The notes under the pieces: generated by a model
Told to the model about the DNA's origin: nothing
Database searches by the model: none
The model's input: the letters and a program-made list of their open reading frames with translations, nothing else
Source of the DNA: Lineus longissimus
Taxonomy: Eukaryota > Nemertea > Pilidiophora > Heteronemertea > Lineidae
DNA: 64,000 bases
Direction of reading: 5' to 3'
Assembly (NCBI RefSeq): GCF_910592395.1
Contig: NC_088310.1
Location: forward strand, 1,495,501 to 1,559,500
Shown: positions 12,101-22,702 of the stretch, piece by piece
Numbering within the stretch: the first letter of the stretch is position 1
How the letters are laid out: each line of letters opens with the position of its first letter
Made by a program: the position numbers and the translations under genes

Positions 12101-14650
12101 ACACTGCCGAGCAGCTCATTATTTGCAGTCAATTACATTATGGAATTACATTATGGAATTACATTGTCACATAAACAACGGCATCAGATTTAGAAGTTGC
12201 AGAGTTGATGACATAACCAATTCGCCAATCATAGCGCCCACAGACGGATGCACACGGAGCAAGTCACGCCCTTTCTAAATGCGCCACGTTGTCATGCCTT
12301 TTCTATCTCCTGGGATTCAGCGCATCATTATCTTTCTTGTTATATTGCAGGAAGCTTTGGATTACTGGTTATACTCTGGTTACATCCCACAGTACAATAG
12401 GGTGGCTCACTTCGCATCGTACAACCTAATGTTAGGAAGCTCACTGGAGGACGGTTTGTCGCTGCCCATAAAGACAAACAAAGGTAACAGCAAGGCAGAT
12501 TTGATTATATTTGATATTACCTCCATGGTAACAGGGACGAAGACTCGACCGTGATCGGGTCTTAGATACCAGCAGAAGCGAATCCTCGCCAGATCGTACA
12601 CGATATATATTTGACAAATTGTTCCTTATTTCAGCGAATCGTTTTCAGGCCGTTTACCACCAAACACGGCAATCACAGAGGGAGCAACCCCTCGACTCCC
12701 TCGGGGGCTCGATTCCTTTGCGGGCTCGACTTCGCCTAGTACTCATTTCCCTCGTACTAATGGATTGGTGGCTACTAGTAACTTATACTTTCACAGACCT
12801 ACCCACCGGTAGGAGTTCTGTAGTTACGGTTAAAACCATAGCAACTAGAATTCCCAGCGTTGGGTAAATCGGCGAAAGTTTAAATATTTGTCTTTTTACC
12901 CATGATTGTCGTCTGCCTCGGTGATAATTTCTTGAATAACCTAGTTGCGTCATCTTTTTAAGTCAATTTGCATTAAGTCGATCGATATATTGTATCAATA
13001 GGATGACAGAACATGTGACTTGTGTATCGTTTGTACATGTAAAGGAATTGCAGGAACAGCAAAACTTCCCGTACCATGCCAAAATAAAGTGTTCAAGTTG
13101 CATACAGTGGCCGCCGAGCAACCAGCTGCATGGTTGTTCATTACAAGCGTGTCACAAAGGTTACATTCATTTCGCCATTATTGTTTCCTTCAGCTGAGTC
13201 CAATTGATCTATCACCATGGTGACCCACTTTTTTTCTTGCATATAGATCTGCAATACTGTTACATCTCGTTTTCTTGTATAGATATCATGTATGGAACGC
13301 GACTACGCTATGCCGCCATTGTAGTGAACACGTCACTAGTGTCAACCACCCTTGGATATCCTACCGGTTTACCAATACGAGACAACTGGGAGGAGTTTAT
13401 GAAGGCAGAGTACGCCAAGATGCCCGCGTCTCTCCAAGGTGGTTTCATGGCCACGCCCACTGGATTCAATACATGGCATTGGCTTAAAATCCAAAAGGTT
13501 AGGGACGACGAAGTCACAACCAGAGTCTTTCAAAGTCTGTCACAACCTAGCTAAGTGATAGTTAAGAAGCCTTAGAGCCTGCCTACGTGTCATGTATGGC
13601 AGCATTATATAAAGAGCCTAAATCTGGTTCTTCGTGAATGTCCATCAGATCCCACTCTTACAACAATTAAACCCCTTGTCGACACGGAGGAAATAATGTG
13701 GTGTTGGCGTCCAAGCGCTCTGTCCAGTACTTTAATTCAACTGTTCGAATTTCTTTTCCAGACGCTGGCTGATTCTGCTGTTCTTGGCATTGTGATTGGC
13801 ATCTGTATTGCCTATCCGATCCTGATCATAGCGACGGGGAATCTCCTGGTCGCTCTCTATGCCATCGTCACCATCATCTGCATTACTGTGTCCGTGGTGG
13901 GCGTCATACCCATGGCCGGATGGAAACTTGGGGTAGGTATATATGACAGAGTAATTATTAGTTAGGGATGAGGAACTATCGATCGTCAAACTGATGCATT
14001 CATAGAAAAGCCATCTGAGCAAATCCTTTCAAAGCTAATGAGCTGAGAAGCAATATAGTATATATGTTGCTGGTCGAGCGCATGTAGACTCCCGGGGTAG
14101 TCCCTTCAGTCATCCTATATTAAAAATCGGATCTCCTTTGCATCGATTGTTCAGAATTTTTTCAAGACGCGAAGATTTTTCAGATTCTCAATCATATCAT
14201 CTTCTTTCATTTCAGTTATTGGAGTCGCTGAATCTCGTATTAGTCGTAGGCCTGGCCGTGGACTATGTGGTCCATCTTGCGGAGGGTTACAGCAGAAGCA
14301 CAGCAACAGACCGGCTCGGAAGGGTACACAGCATGCTGGAAGAAGTTGGCATATCCGTCCTATCAGGAGCCTGCACTACTTTAGGCGCCTCCGTCTTCAT
14401 GTTCTTTGCAGAGATTTTATTTTTCACACAGTTCGGTATTTTTATGTTTAGCACCATAGGGTTCTCCATTTTTTATGCCCTATTTTTATTCACGTCTGTG
14501 TTGGCGATTATGGGTCCACAGGGTGAGTTCGCATCAATTCGGCCGTGGTTTGTAGCACTGAAGAACAAAGTGATTGGCCGCAAGAAAGAGGCGAAAGACT
14601 GTGATAAATGTGTAGGGAAGGGATTTCTAAACCCCGAGCAGGGAAACTGA
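6199..14650 (+). CDS. Dispatched-like RND/sterol-sensing-domain membrane protein, complete, nine exons
   Basis: Exons: 6199-6664, 8518-10007, 10496-10720, 11011-11139, 11635-11781, 12351-12483, 13283-13497, 13762-13932, 14216-14650. All phases agree and give 1,136 residues. The first about 150 residues are polar, Ser/Pro-rich and presumably cytosolic. TM1 follows (about 155-178), then a large Cys-poor extracellular loop, then a five-helix sterol-sensing block (about 410-560) with GIGADD near 480-485. A second loop follows and a second helical block containing GLAVDYVVH (about 1004-1012). These acidic motifs in TM4 and TM10 are the proton/cation-relay positions of RND transporters and of Dispatched/Patched. 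The GADDIFVF wording fits Dispatched better than Patched. Dispatched exports lipid-modified Hedgehog, but this divergent member may carry another lipid or sterol. I chose the ATG at 6199 (A at -3) over 6169 (weaker context). The donor after 13497 is GTTAGG, slightly off consensus. Confidence 0.88.
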
Positions 14651-15690
14651 GACACTGAGGCCCAGGGTAAGATGGTAAATGCAGACTGTGGGGTCAGTGG
14701 CTATCCTCAGCCCTAATGAAAATCCAACGGGCGGCCTTGGCTCACTCGGTGAAAGCTAGATGGCCAATTCAAGGCAATTTCCGTCATTCGCCGACGGACG
14801 GGTCGCGCGTCGAATTATGATTCTCTTAAAACTGACTGAAAAGCGTCGTTTGTGATTATATTAGTATAATTTCTAAACGTATTTTTTTTCGTATATGACT
14901 TCTAGCTAAAGGTAAATGAGCTGTGTAGGCATGGCCCCAAGGAAAAGAGAAAGGAGTGTCACAAATTCAAACCGGTCCTGCGAGAATCTAATCTGCTCGA
15001 GTTCCTCCGACACGAGACGGACGGTCAGTGACTCTACGACCGACGTTCATAAATGGCGAACTATGTATGAATCTGTCCATCTGCCCAAAGAAGCTGTCGT
15101 TTGTGATATCAGTATTAATCTCATTTTTTGTTCCTGTTTAAGCATATTTTAAATGGTTGTTAGTATATTGCACATTGATGCGTCAACAACGTATTTCAAG
15201 ACATAGTGTTATCCCTCCGGAAAACTCCGACATTCGCCGTTGATCACCTCCATACTCTATTCTGGAAAAGACTGCACTGTCTCATGAATTGGTGTAATTC
15301 ATGAATTAATGTAATTTCACCACTTCCTACGAGATTTAGGGGATTGAGATAGACAATAGGCGTATATACCCATTACATGTTCACGTACAATGTACTAACC
15401 TCAAAGATTGTGGAACGCTGTAGTTTTCCGCCCGCTGTAAGGAAATCCGACCCCCATTGTTTAGGAACACCTTCACTTCTGTGTCCCCTCCTCCCTCGGG
15501 AAAATTCATGGTCTCACTTGCTTTCTTTTGTAAGGAAAGCTACACCAGGAAAAAAGATATACGCTTTTAATCTCTGAGGTATGGAACTATTATACAATCA
15601 TTATTTCTGTACATCTCAAGAATGGATCATACTATCATATATGTGTGAATATGTTGTTGATAAATAAATCAATATTTTCCCAAATCATCT
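14651..15690 (+). other. 3' UTR and flank of the Dispatched-like gene
   Basis: The region follows the stop codon, and AATAAA at 15663-15668 is the first convincing polyadenylation signal. An open frame at 14916-15152 (Arg/Ser-rich) sits inside and is discussed as a finding. No other gene is seen. Confidence 0.45.
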
Positions 15691-15721
15691 GTCGAGTTGT
15701 GGTGTTGAACAGAAAGTAAGC

Positions 15722-17000
15722 CTCACCATGCTGTCAAGACAGTGGAGCAGCCAGGACTGATTTGGCCTGGCTGTGGCTGCCTCATCTCTCTCACCATATT
15801 AACAACTAGGCAGTGCGGCGAAGACTGATGCCGCCTGGCTGAGACTGTCTCATCTCTCTCACCATATAGACAACTTGGCAGAGCAGCCAAGACTGATTTG
15901 GCCTGGCTGTGACTGTCTCTCATCTCTCTCACCATGTAGACAACTTGGCAGAGCAGCCGAGACTGATTTGGCCTGGCTGTGATTGTCTCATCTCTCTCGC
16001 CATATTAACAACTAGGCAGTGCGGCGAAGATTGATGCGGCCTGGCTGTGACTGTCTCATCACTCTCATCATGTTGTCAACACGGTGGAGCAGCCAGGACT
16101 GATTCGGGCTGGTTGTGACTTCCTCATCTCTCTCATCATGTTGTCAACACGGTGGAGCAGCCAGGACTGATTCGGCCAGGCTGTGACTTCCTCATCTCTC
16201 TCACCATGTTGACAACTTGGCAGAGCAGCCAAGACTGATTTGGCCTGGCTGTGACTGTCTCATCTCTCTCACCATAATTATTGTCAACACGGTGGAGCAG
16301 CCAGAACTGATTCGGCCTGGCTGTGACTGTCTCATCTCTCTCGCCATATTAACAACTAGACAGTGCGGCGAAGATTGATGTGGCCTGGCTGTGACTGTCT
16401 CATCACTCGCATCATGTTGTCAGTACGATGGAGCAGCCAGGATTGATTCGGCCTGGCTGTGACTTCCTCATCTCTCTCATCATGTTGTCAACACGGTGGA
16501 GCAGCCAGGACTGATTCGGCCTGGCTGTGACTGCCTCATCTCTCTCACCATGTTGACAACTTGGCAGAGCAGCCAAGACTGATTTGGCCTGGCTGTGACT
16601 GTCTCATCTCTCTCACCATAATTATTGTCAACACGGTGGAGCAGCCAGAACTGATTCGGCCTGGCTCTGACTGTCTCATCTCTCTCGCCTTATTAACAAC
16701 TAGGCAGTGCGGCGAAGATTGATGCGGCCTGGCTGTGACTGTCTCATCACTCGCATCATGTTGTCAACACGCGGTGGAGCAGCCAGGACTGATTCGGCCT
16801 GGTTGTGACTTCCTCATCTCTCTCATCATGTTGTCAACACGGTGGAGCAGCCAGGACTGATTCGGCCTGGCTGTGACTTCCTCATCTCTCTCACCATGTT
16901 GACAACTTGGCAGAGCAGCCAAGACTTTTTTTGCCTGGCTGTGACTGTCTCATCTCTCTCATCATGTTGTCAGCACGATGGAGGAGCCAGGACTGTCAAA
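15722..17000 (+). repeat. Minisatellite, about 68-bp unit, roughly 19 copies
   Basis: Units carry GGAGCAGCCAGGACTGATTC, then GGCCTGGCTGTGACT, then CTCATCTCTCTCACCATG. Several sub-variants alternate, for example units with GGCAGTGCGGCGAAGATTGA. Higher-order alternation of variants is visible. Open frames across it are by-products of repetition. Confidence 0.9.
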
Positions 17001-17083
17001 CAGTTGTGTGAGCTCACTAGAGCTTGCACTTACATAATAGTGTAAAACTAAAAATTTATATAATATATATGTATATAAAATCG

Positions 17084-17545
17084 TCATCGGATGCGCATCC
17101 GATATGCCACGAGATCCTTTACCGTCAATTCCCTTACCGTCTTCGGATGCGCATTCGATATGCCACGAGATCCTTCACCGTCAATTCCCTTACCGTCTTC
17201 GGATGCGCATCCGATATGCCACGAGATCCTTTACCGTCAATTTCTTTACCGTCATCGGATGCGCATCTGATATGCCACGAGATCCTTCACCGTCAATTCC
17301 CTTACCGTCTTCGGATGCGCGGCATCAGATATGCCACGAGATCCTTCACCGTCAATTCCCTTACCGTCTTCGGATGCGCATCCGATATGCCACGAGATCC
17401 TTCACCGTCAATTCCCTTACCGTCTTCGGATGCGCATCCGATATGCCACGAGATCCTTCACCGTCAATTCCTATACCGTCATTGGATGCCACCAGATTTT
17501 TTGTTACCTCACCGTCAATTGCTATACCGTCATGGATGCCACCAG
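17084..17545 (+). repeat. Palindrome-containing minisatellite, 56-bp unit
   Basis: The spacing between successive GATCCTTCACCGTCAATTCC blocks is 56 bp. Most units carry TCGGATGCGCATCCGA, a perfect 16-bp palindrome, between CTTACCGTCT and TATGCCACGA. The last two units (about 17460-17545) are shortened variants with GGATGCCACCAG. All reading frames stay open because 56 is not a multiple of 3; these frames are not genes. Confidence 0.92.
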
Positions 17546-18465
17546 CTTTGTTCGCGTTGTAAAGGTTTCGGGGATACGACCAATGCATGCGAGCACCGTC
17601 GGCGGAACCCCAAACCGCCCTCTCGATCTATCCGTAAGGACAAACCACTCTCGTGACCGTCACAGTTACGGACTCCGGACCTCCAGACTTTAGAGACCGA
17701 GCTTTTCTTTACCTTACAATTACTGTATACTCGGCGCCTCACTTATATGTGTTGTTTTTTTCACATACATTGTTCTCGTGGTTTACGGAAAAGTAGGCCT
17801 AAAATGTTAGTGTCTAAAAACAATATTCAGTTAATGGAATTACACTTTTTTCCATTACTGCTTGCTTGATATTGCCCTAACAACTTTTTCATGAATCAAT
17901 TTTGAGCATTAGGCCTATGTTTACAACGTAGTTATTATAGCACGAAATACGAGTCTAAAATGCCAAATACTTGCAACTATTATGTTAATCACTGAAATCT
18001 TAGTGTACTAATTGCTCGCTATAAGCTAGGTTATTGCGCCCCTAAACCAACGTACTGACAACGCTACCTCCCCGGAACTCAAACTTTAACGTGAGTTAAT
18101 TGTAATCTTACTCTCTATATACCAAAGTGATTTACCTAGGAATACAGTTGCACTTCACTGAAAACTAATGCGTGTTGATGAGTTCAATGAATCCTTCGAT
18201 TCCTTTGGTTTTCTTGGCGAACTGACGTCCGACAATCAATGAATCGTTGACGTGTACCTGCAATACGCCATTGCCGTAGTGTGTAAACAGATCTATTTTT
18301 GGACGAAACTCAGCCCCTCACAAACTTTGGTCGATTTCGCCAATGATGACACTGCTTCTAGGCTGTACCACAGCACTTTAAGCTGGAGCAGCGCCAAGCA
18401 AGAGTCACGAAAAATGACCGCCGCCATGCAGCCGCTGCTGGATCAACCCCCTCGTCCCCCCCCCC

Positions 18466-18568
18466 CATCAATCATCAGATTCAGACTAACATCACAGTAG
18501 AAAAGAATCATATTGAATTTGGCTAAATCACAGGGCTCAGCCAGGCCTCTGAATCTGATAAATTGATG
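18466..18568. repeat. 62-bp segment flanked by short inverted repeats at the edge of element copy 1
   Basis: CATCAATCATCAGATTCAG (from 18466) and CTGAATCTGATAAATTGATG (to 18568) are imperfect inverted repeats around a 62-bp segment, 18488-18549. The same 62-bp segment occurs at 38812-38873 beside copy 2, in the same plus-strand orientation although the element itself is inverted. Confidence 0.75.
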
Positions 18569-18603
18569 AACATGGTGTTTTTCTTTACAGATTGTCTTGT
18601 GTG

Positions 18604-20264
18604 ATGAGTGTAACCAAGGTACTTCCTCTTCATCACAATCAAGAACACATGGAGGGGTGCATTGATGTTCTGGGAGAAGAATGGAAGAGGAGTAGAGCTG
18701 CCAGGTAAAACCGTCGAACAGCTCACCAAATGTTTCTTAGAAAGAGATTTGAGGAGACCTTTGTATTTGAGAACAATTCTGTTAAAAAGTCGTTCTTTGA
18801 AGGATTTCATGTCCCCCCCCCTTTCATATGGCCTCTAACTATGTTTCAGGCGCTACACCCTGGAGAAATCATGTGATCGTTATCCAAATCTTGTGTTCCT
18901 CAAAGATAAGGAAGTTGTTGGCCACAGTAAGCTGAGTCAAGTTGTTGGGAGAGATGATGCTTGCTTTGTCGAATCAGGTCAGTTGAACAACTCATAAATA
19001 TTCTGCTATGTCTGTCAAGGAGAGCCGCTGTTCCATTCCTGGTCTGTTTTTAATCAGGACACTGCAACTTGGTCTTAGTTGAAGTTCCCTCATTGATAGA
19101 TTTGCCAATATAGAGATCATCGAGCAAATTTGAGACGTTCAGTGTGAAGGTATTATCATGATAATCACCAAGGTACTATAGCAGTGTTGGTGTATTTGTG
19201 GTGACCGACAGGCAGGTCATGTCAGCATTTTGTATCCTGTTCTTTTTGTCTGTGATATTTGCAGTTGTTGTCGCAAAGAAACTCCGTGGCCTTGGCCATG
19301 GGAGCGACCTGATGGCCAAGACTGAAGAATATGCAAGAAGGTATGTTTGAAATAAGTTCTGTATGGCCGACATGACACTTACAATTCTTTCAATTCGTAC
19401 CAATTTTTCTTCTTACCAGAATGATATGACTGTTGGTATGAAACACATACATGTGTCGTAACATTTCCATACACAGTGAAATCAGTTGCCACTTTTATTA
19501 GTATATGACATCATTTGATGGCAATAACTGTCTTTGTCTGTGGTAAACTTGAGTCCTATCTTCCTCTCAGATATGTGACAGTCATTTATATTTCCTTCAG
19601 AATTGGAATGAAGACCATCTACCTGACCACCCATGACAAGGAAGGGTTCTATGAGAGGGTTGGATATTCCTTCTGTGAACCAGTCTTCACGTGCTCCTGT
19701 AAAGCAGACTTCATGAACAATTTTAAGGTAAACAATACAGGTTGTGCCATCATAGAAGTTTGTCTAGCTTTAGGTGGTGTTGGGTAGTTCTGATTGCCAA
19801 GCGAGTGCTCTGAACCAATCTCGTTTCCTTACCTCAGTGGAACAGGGGCGACATTGTTTCTTATTTGATTTGGAAAATCCCCTGAAAACTACATGTATTG
19901 TTGTAAAGTGAATGCTGTGTAATGTAAATCATCAAGTGTAGAGAATTGACTAATTTGACATGTTTATCTAATCACTGTGCTGCTACACAACTGCTGAAAT
20001 GTTTCTTGTCTTCCTCCACAGATCAGCTCCATGCTGCAGAAGTTGGCTCTGTCGCAATCAAAGTCTTCCAACAATACATCTAAATCAACAAATCTTCCTG
20101 AACGTGGTCTAAGATCTGACAAAACATCACCGACACCTACAGCCAATTCTGTCCCAATCCCTCCTGCCCCTGCTCCTCCCCCTCCACCACCTCCAGCTGT
20201 TAAAATGGGAGAAACAGAACCTCGGGGGAACATCTCATGGATGAAAAAAGAATTGGTGGTGTGA
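18604..20264 (+). CDS. NAA80: N-alpha-acetyltransferase 80 (actin N-terminal acetyltransferase), complete
   Basis: Exons: 18604-18704, 18850-18977, 19265-19340, 19601-19727, 20022-20264, giving 224 residues. NAA80 is a cytosolic GNAT enzyme that acetylates the processed acidic N-terminus of actin. The acetyl-CoA loop is RGLGHG at residues 84-89, and TIYLTTHDKEGFYERVGY matches the C-terminal half of the GNAT fold. A polyproline stretch (about 189-202) follows, the feature that lets NAA80 bind profilin and so the profilin-actin complex. The ending ISWMKKEL parallels the vertebrate end. It is somewhat shorter than the human protein (286-308 residues), mainly in the N-terminus and the linker. The start has G at -3 and gives MSVTKVLPLHH, aligning with the family. 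A polyadenylation signal lies at 20527-20532. Confidence 0.92.
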
Positions 20265-22702
20265 TTTGGTGAAATGAACACTTACATTCACATTTAGATC
20301 TCATCTACTTGTATAATCATAACAATGGACTGTGTTTGTTCTTTTAGGAGGTTATCCTGTTGCTGGGCATACATTGTGCACACAGTCTTAATAGAGCTTG
20401 CCGTTGCGTGGCTTATCTTTGTCGGATGGGCATTCACTTTTTATATCGTCCTCTTTACAAACTGAGCTGGGTGTATTTACACACTCATATTGGTGCTGGT
20501 CTGTAAGTTATTCTGTTTTGAAATCAAATAAATATATTAGTTTCAAAGTGAATTCTGGTCTCTTTTCTTTTTCTGACTACCTCATGTCACTTTATTTTTA
20601 TTTTGATTGTCAGACACACCTGACAAAGTGCTCATTTCATGATCTCGTCCTTACAGCCAGCTGCCCTCTAAAGTTGTCTAGCCGGGGACAATGTCACAAC
20701 CAATGTCTTGCCTGCAACAATAAGGTCAAACCTGCTGTCTGGTCAGCTGAGAGACACTGTCATAACCAGATGTTTCCTCACAGACGAGGTCACAACAGCA
20801 TCTAGCCAGAGACAACGTCACAACCAGCTACACCATCAACCTAGGTACTAATATGCTGTTGACAATAATCCTGCTGTAAATGTATTGTCTCAACTGACTA
20901 GCAACGACATGACTGGTAGCAGAACTGGCTACTGTAACTGTAGTTCGCAGCAACGTCAATTGATCCTTCTTGTTGGGCTATTGTGCTGCTCGACCAGCGA
21001 GCATTTCTACCCCTCCAGGCATCATTGGGTGGTTAGAACAGAATTGCATGCATCTGCCTTGTTTAAAGTTCACAGTATAAACGTATATTACTGAGAATGC
21101 CTTCACTGGAGTTCCTTGGGCAAGAGAAACTGTAGCAAGATTCCTTTCACTTGGAAAATGAGTTGCACACGACCCGTTTAGAAACAAACTCGAGGAAAGA
21201 ACAACTAGAACAGCCAATTGACATTTACAACTTTTATAATTACAAAGGCTCCAGAGACTTTAACAATCTACACAATAAACCATACGTTATATACTGGTGT
21301 ACCGGTGAAACATTTGTTTGGGTATCTGATGATAAATTACACTGCAAATAGCTGAGATAGTAGGGCCGCGTGATGCCATACATATGTATTTTAAATCCAT
21401 TATTTCTGGGGGAAAAATAATACTGTGACACACATCAGCAATATGATGAACCTCCCTTAGCGGACACCTCTCTATCAAGGACACTAGTTTTGGATCCAAA
21501 TTGGTTGTTTATGTTCAATTTGACCTCTCTAATCAGAACACCTCTCATATACATAGTAGTGTCAGTTTTAAAAGAGAGACAGATTCCAGAGTATGTACAA
21601 ACAAATGAGATTTTATAGCAACACCAAGCATTATTCACAGCTGAAGTGCATGTTTCAGTACCACACATTTTCAATAAATAGGCATGTTTGATTAACCCTT
21701 TCACTGTGTGTTAACTGAAGTCCCTTTTTCGGCAGACTCTGTAAATTGACATTTGGCACATTTTCTACTCAGGTCAAACTCCCCTCCAAGTGTGCCTTGA
21801 CCGAGTTCAATCATGTGTTTCATCACCTGGGCACAACATGTAACCAAAATGTAAACACACAGACATTTGATGTGCCTAAAGCATGTAAAGTAATATGAAT
21901 CACACAGTGAAACAGCCAACCAGACAAAAGTCAAAATATGTTGCCAGTATGTACAGCATAGAAAAGGAGACATCCTTGAACTACATGAATAAGTTGTACC
22001 AATGTCATAAAGAGACCAAATCATTTACATTGCACTTCAGGGATGACACCAAAACAAGCATTTGAGATATTTACATTAACAATAACATTGTAATAATACA
22101 TAGTATTTCGTTTACAATATTTACAATATTTTGAATCACATTCACTTGTAGCACACAGTAACAGTTGATAATTTTTCTTCAAGAATCTTGAAGAAAACAC
22201 ATTTAGATAAATGGCTGTCATCATTTTCTTATACAGTGATCAGAGGTTACATGTACTGTAGATTCCAGTTTGGTCATACATATAGTATGCAACCCTTACA
22301 GAATGTCTGAAATGTTGGCCAAAAGAGTGAGTCTACTTTCAGATCACAGAGTATCACAAAGCAAGAATGGCTACCATAACAACTGGATAAGTCAACTAAA
22401 GGAATCAGCAACCAAACTTCGGATGTTTCATGGAGAGCCCCCAAAAATCCCATCATAGCTACCAATTCAGTCTACCTTCCACAGACCTAGAAAGAGCACA
22501 GACCACAATCGCATATCTAACAATAAAATAGCTTTGGTGGTTATGTCAATCAAAGGGACATCCACTGAACACAAAACCGCTGTCCAAGCTGCATGAAAAC
22601 AACCCAATTGGAAAATGAAGAATTTACATTCCACAGCCCAAAGTTGCAGATCTAAATGATAGTGTCTAAAATTGTGGATTGTGCGATAAGTGTTTATAAT
22701 GT
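20265..22702. other. Convergent 3' regions of NAA80 (+) and BROX (-)
   Basis: No coding exon is visible. It holds the NAA80 3' UTR (AATAAA at 20527-20532), then non-coding sequence and a small dispersed repeat at about 21440-21545, then presumably the long 3' UTR of BROX on the minus strand. Open frames here are short and lack coding character. Confidence 0.5.
21440..21545. repeat. Small dispersed repeat with GGACACCTCTCTA motif
   Basis: AACCTCCCTTAGCGGACACC, then TCTCTATCAAGGACAC, then GACCTCTCTAATCAGAACAC form a pattern of alternating motifs. A related copy with ACCTCTCTACCGAGGACAC and GAGAGGTGTC is at about 57690-57860. It is probably a MITE-type or ancient DNA-transposon remnant. Confidence 0.5.

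Larger units (their letters stand above)
15722..18487 (+). mobile_element. Satellite-bearing element, copy 1
   Basis: About 2.8 kb consisting of a 68-bp tandem array, a short AT-rich linker, a 56-bp palindromic array and about 940 bp of non-repetitive sequence. The whole arrangement recurs in reverse complement at 38874-41254, with the non-repetitive part almost identical by eye; a 70-codon open frame on the minus strand at 17530-17742 is identical at protein level in the other copy. No transposase or reverse transcriptase is visible in either copy. A non-autonomous mobile element or a recent inverted duplication are both possible. Its class is undetermined. Confidence 0.7.

Noticed and set aside
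12619-12867. Possible extra exon of the Dispatched-like gene after 12483
   Set aside because: It ends in a stop without a usable donor, while direct joining of 12483 to 13283 keeps phase and gives family-like sequence.
17024-17656. Long open frames (up to 210 codons) with repeating MPRDPSPS-type peptides, and up to 326 codons at 39710-40690
   Set aside because: They lie wholly in the 56-bp minisatellite and are open in all frames because the unit lacks stops and is not a multiple of three.
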